In this document: piece after piece, positions 14,238-15,691 of the stretch
How positions within the stretch are numbered: position 1 is the first letter of the stretch
Layout: the number at the start of each line of letters is the position of its first letter
Source: an uncultured Bacteroidales bacterium
GTDB lineage: Bacteria; Bacteroidota; Bacteroidia; Bacteroidales; Muribaculaceae
Direction of reading: 5' to 3'
Length of the DNA: 15,691 bases
NCBI GenBank assembly: GCA_900554715.1
Contig: USIN01000019.1
Coordinates: 1-15,691, forward strand
The notes under the pieces: generated by a model
The model's input: the letters and a program-made list of their open reading frames with translations, nothing else
Databases searched by the model: none
Told to the model about the DNA's origin: nothing
Translations under genes and position numbers: made by a program

Positions 14238-15098
14238 ATGAGGCAACTTAAGATTACAAAGTCGATTACTAACCGTGAGAGCGCCTCGCTTGACAAGTAT
14301 CTTCAGGAAATCGGTCGTGAGGATCTTATCACGGTAGAAGAAGAAGTAGAACTCGCCCAGCGCATCCGTCAGGGCGATCAGGCCGCCCTCGAAAAACTCA
14401 CCCGCGCAAACCTGCGATTTGTCGTGTCGGTGGCAAAACAATATCAGAATCAAGGTCTGTCGTTGCCCGACCTTATCAACGAAGGTAATCTCGGTCTGAT
14501 AAAAGCAGCACGTAAATTTGACGAGACACGTGGATTCAAATTCATATCATACGCCGTCTGGTGGATTCGCCAGTCTATTCTTCAGGCACTTGCCGAGCAG
14601 TCGCGCATTGTTCGTCTGCCGCTCAATCAAGTAGGCTCGCTCAACAAGATCAGCAAGGCTCTCTCGAAATTCGAGCAGGAGAACGAACGCCGTCCGTCGC
14701 CCGAGGAACTTGCAGAAACACTCGATGTCCCCGTTGAAAAAATCGCCGACACACTCAAAGTCTCGGGCCGTCACATCTCAGTCGACGCCCCCTTTGTCGA
14801 AGGCGAGGACAACAGCCTCCTCGACGTGCTGACGAACGATGATTCGCCTATGGCCGACGCGACCCTCAATCAGGAGTCGCTCTCGAATGAAGTCGATCGC
14901 GCGCTGCGTCAGCTCCATGAGCGTGAGCGTGAGATACTCAAGATGTTCTTCGGCATTGGTTGTCAGGAGATGACTCTTGAGGAAATCGGTGCGAAATTCG
15001 ACCTCACACGCGAGCGTGTGCGCCAGATTAAAGAAAAAGCCATCCGTCGGCTTAAAGGTCAGAAGAGCCGTCTGCTCAAGTCATATCTCGGTTCATAA
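14238..15098 (+). CDS. rpoD: Primary (housekeeping) RNA polymerase sigma factor, RpoD/SigA type
   Basis: A 286-residue sigma-70 factor that directs RNA polymerase to promoters, in Bacteroidota to the TTTG / TAnnTTTG class seen across this window. Region 1.2 begins at about residue 17 (SLDKYLQEIGREDLIT). Region 2 spans about 54-118, with RANLRFVVSVAKQYQNQGL (56-74), DLINEGNLGLIKAARKFD and the melting/-10 recognition helix GFKFISYAVWWIRQSI. Region 3 follows (PSPEELAETLDVP). Region 4 carries the helix-turn-helix EEIGAKFDLTRERVRQIKEK. Region 1.1 and the non-conserved insertion of proteobacterial RpoD are absent, which is the usual form in this phylum. It has its own promoter and a strong terminator, so it is a single-gene unit. 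Confidence 0.95.
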   Translation: MRQLKITKSITNRESASLDKYLQEIGREDLITVEEEVELAQRIRQGDQAALEKLTRANLRFVVSVAKQYQNQGLSLPDLINEGNLGLIKAARKFDETRGFKFISYAVWWIRQSILQALAEQSRIVRLPLNQVGSLNKISKALSKFEQENERRPSPEELAETLDVPVEKIADTLKVSGRHISVDAPFVEGEDNSLLDVLTNDDSPMADATLNQESLSNEVDRALRQLHEREREILKMFFGIGCQEMTLEEIGAKFDLTRERVRQIKEKAIRRLKGQKSRLLKSYLGS

Positions 15099-15121
15099 AA
15101 GAATCGACGAAATATCAGCTT

Positions 15122-15157
15122 AAAGAGAGTTGTCTTAACCGGCAACTCTCTTTTTTT
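15122..15157 (+). terminator. Rho-independent terminator of rpoD
   Basis: AAAGAGAGTTG (15122-15132) pairs with CAACTCTCTTT (15143-15153), extended inward by one wobble and one C-G pair to a TTAACC loop (15135-15140). The descending arm runs into seven T (15151-15157). It starts 23 nt after the rpoD stop. Confidence 0.92.
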
Positions 15158-15224
15158 GTTTAACCAAATGCAAAATGCCTTGTTGATGTTTTTATATCAA
15201 AAGCCGAAAAAATATTGCAAAAAT

Positions 15225-15255
15225 TTTGAAATTTGCATTTATTATTATATTTTTG
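15225..15255 (+). promoter_or_regulatory. Promoter of the secreted-protein gene at 15301
   Basis: TTTG (15225-15228), exactly 19 bp, then TATTTTTG (15248-15255): the best match in the window to the Bacteroidota consensus, set in strongly AT-rich DNA. The predicted leader is about 39 nt. Good expression is likely. Confidence 0.78.
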
Positions 15256-15300
15256 CGGTGTTATTAGATATTTAACCATAGATTTGTTTAAAATTAAAGA

Positions 15301-15691
15301 ATGAAAAAACTTTACACTTTGTCACTATGTGCTTTTGTAAGCCTTGCGGTTGCAGGCGCTGTTCCGGGTCGTTTTGTCAAACAACAGCATGCCAAGAAGA
15401 CCCGTCACGCTCTGGTTATCAAGAAAGCGGCTCCGGGTCAGCTCTGGCGCCCCGCTTCGGCCACTCAGTATATGTTCGAAGATGGAGAATGGCTTGAAAT
15501 GGCTGTGGAAGAATTTGAATATGACAGCCGAGGCAATCTCATAAAAGCGACTGTCAACGAAGATGGCTTTGTCAATGTCATTGAAGATAAGTATGATGAT
15601 AATAACATGCTGGTCGAACGCCTTGAAAAGGAAGGTGAAGAGGGTGGTGAACTCACCAACGCTTCAAAGCGTGTTTATGTCTATGACCCCA
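15301..15691 (+). CDS. Secreted protein of unknown function, N-terminal part (3' end beyond window)
   Basis: The reading frame stays open from the ATG at 15301 to the window edge (130 codons). It begins with a signal peptide (MKKLYTLSLCAFVSLAVAGA, cleavage near residue 20). A basic stretch follows (RFVKQQHAKKTRH, 24-36). The remainder is acidic, with segments such as MFEDGEWLEMAVEEFEYDSR and IEDKYDDNNMLVERLEKEGE and a closing RVYVYDP. The spacing of aromatic-Asp pairs (EYDSRGNLI, KYDDNNMLV, VYDP) resembles the YD-type repeats that Bacteroidota secreted proteins use to build beta-strand repeats, but the fragment is too short to assign a family. It has a consensus promoter of its own and follows the rpoD terminator, so it is an independent unit. 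Confidence 0.8.
   Translation, partial: MKKLYTLSLCAFVSLAVAGAVPGRFVKQQHAKKTRHALVIKKAAPGQLWRPASATQYMFEDGEWLEMAVEEFEYDSRGNLIKATVNEDGFVNVIEDKYDDNNMLVERLEKEGEEGGELTNASKRVYVYDP

Overview
The window looks like a chromosomal segment of a Bacteroidota, most likely order Bacteroidales (possibly Muribaculaceae, which I cannot confirm). Reasons: promoters of the TTTG / TAnnTTTG type rather than the enteric kind, little sign of Shine-Dalgarno sequences, a short RpoD-type sigma factor without region 1.1, a TonB receptor with an N-terminal carboxypeptidase-regulatory-like domain, and the gene order ftsX - DUF3098 - uppP - truB - queA. No tRNA, rRNA, insertion sequence, CRISPR array or phage gene was seen.

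Layout. (1) 1-1152, minus: N-terminal 384 residues of a TonB-dependent outer-membrane receptor, cut by the window edge. (2) 1153-1378: divergent intergenic region with a promoter on each strand, two small palindromes over the receptor promoter, and a perfect 11-bp tandem repeat upstream of the ftsX promoter. (3) 1379-5224, plus: five-gene housekeeping operon ftsX, DUF3098, uppP, truB, queA (cell division, undecaprenyl-phosphate recycling, tRNA modification), closed by a strong intrinsic terminator. (4) 8092-5289, minus: small outer-membrane beta-barrel protein, tsaD and cinA, spaced 4 and 10 nt apart, converging on queA. (5) 8093-8206: second divergent promoter region, with the same TATCTTTG box on each strand. 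(6) 8207-14074, plus: a 1517-residue exported TPR-CHAT protease-like protein, a double zinc-ribbon/FHA protein, and a PP2C phosphatase sharing an ATGA overlap with the FHA gene. (7) 14238-15098, plus: the primary sigma factor with its own promoter and terminator. (8) 15301 to the edge, plus: the start of a secreted protein of unknown function.

The most unusual part is region 6. A signal-peptide-bearing CHAT protein with an intact His/Cys dyad is apparently co-transcribed with a phosphothreonine-reader module and a Ser/Thr phosphatase, with no kinase in view. The CHAT gene changes base composition sharply between its TPR half and its CHAT half, and the FHA protein carries an xSD-repeat linker. 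I present this as a candidate signalling/proteolysis module, not as a proven system.
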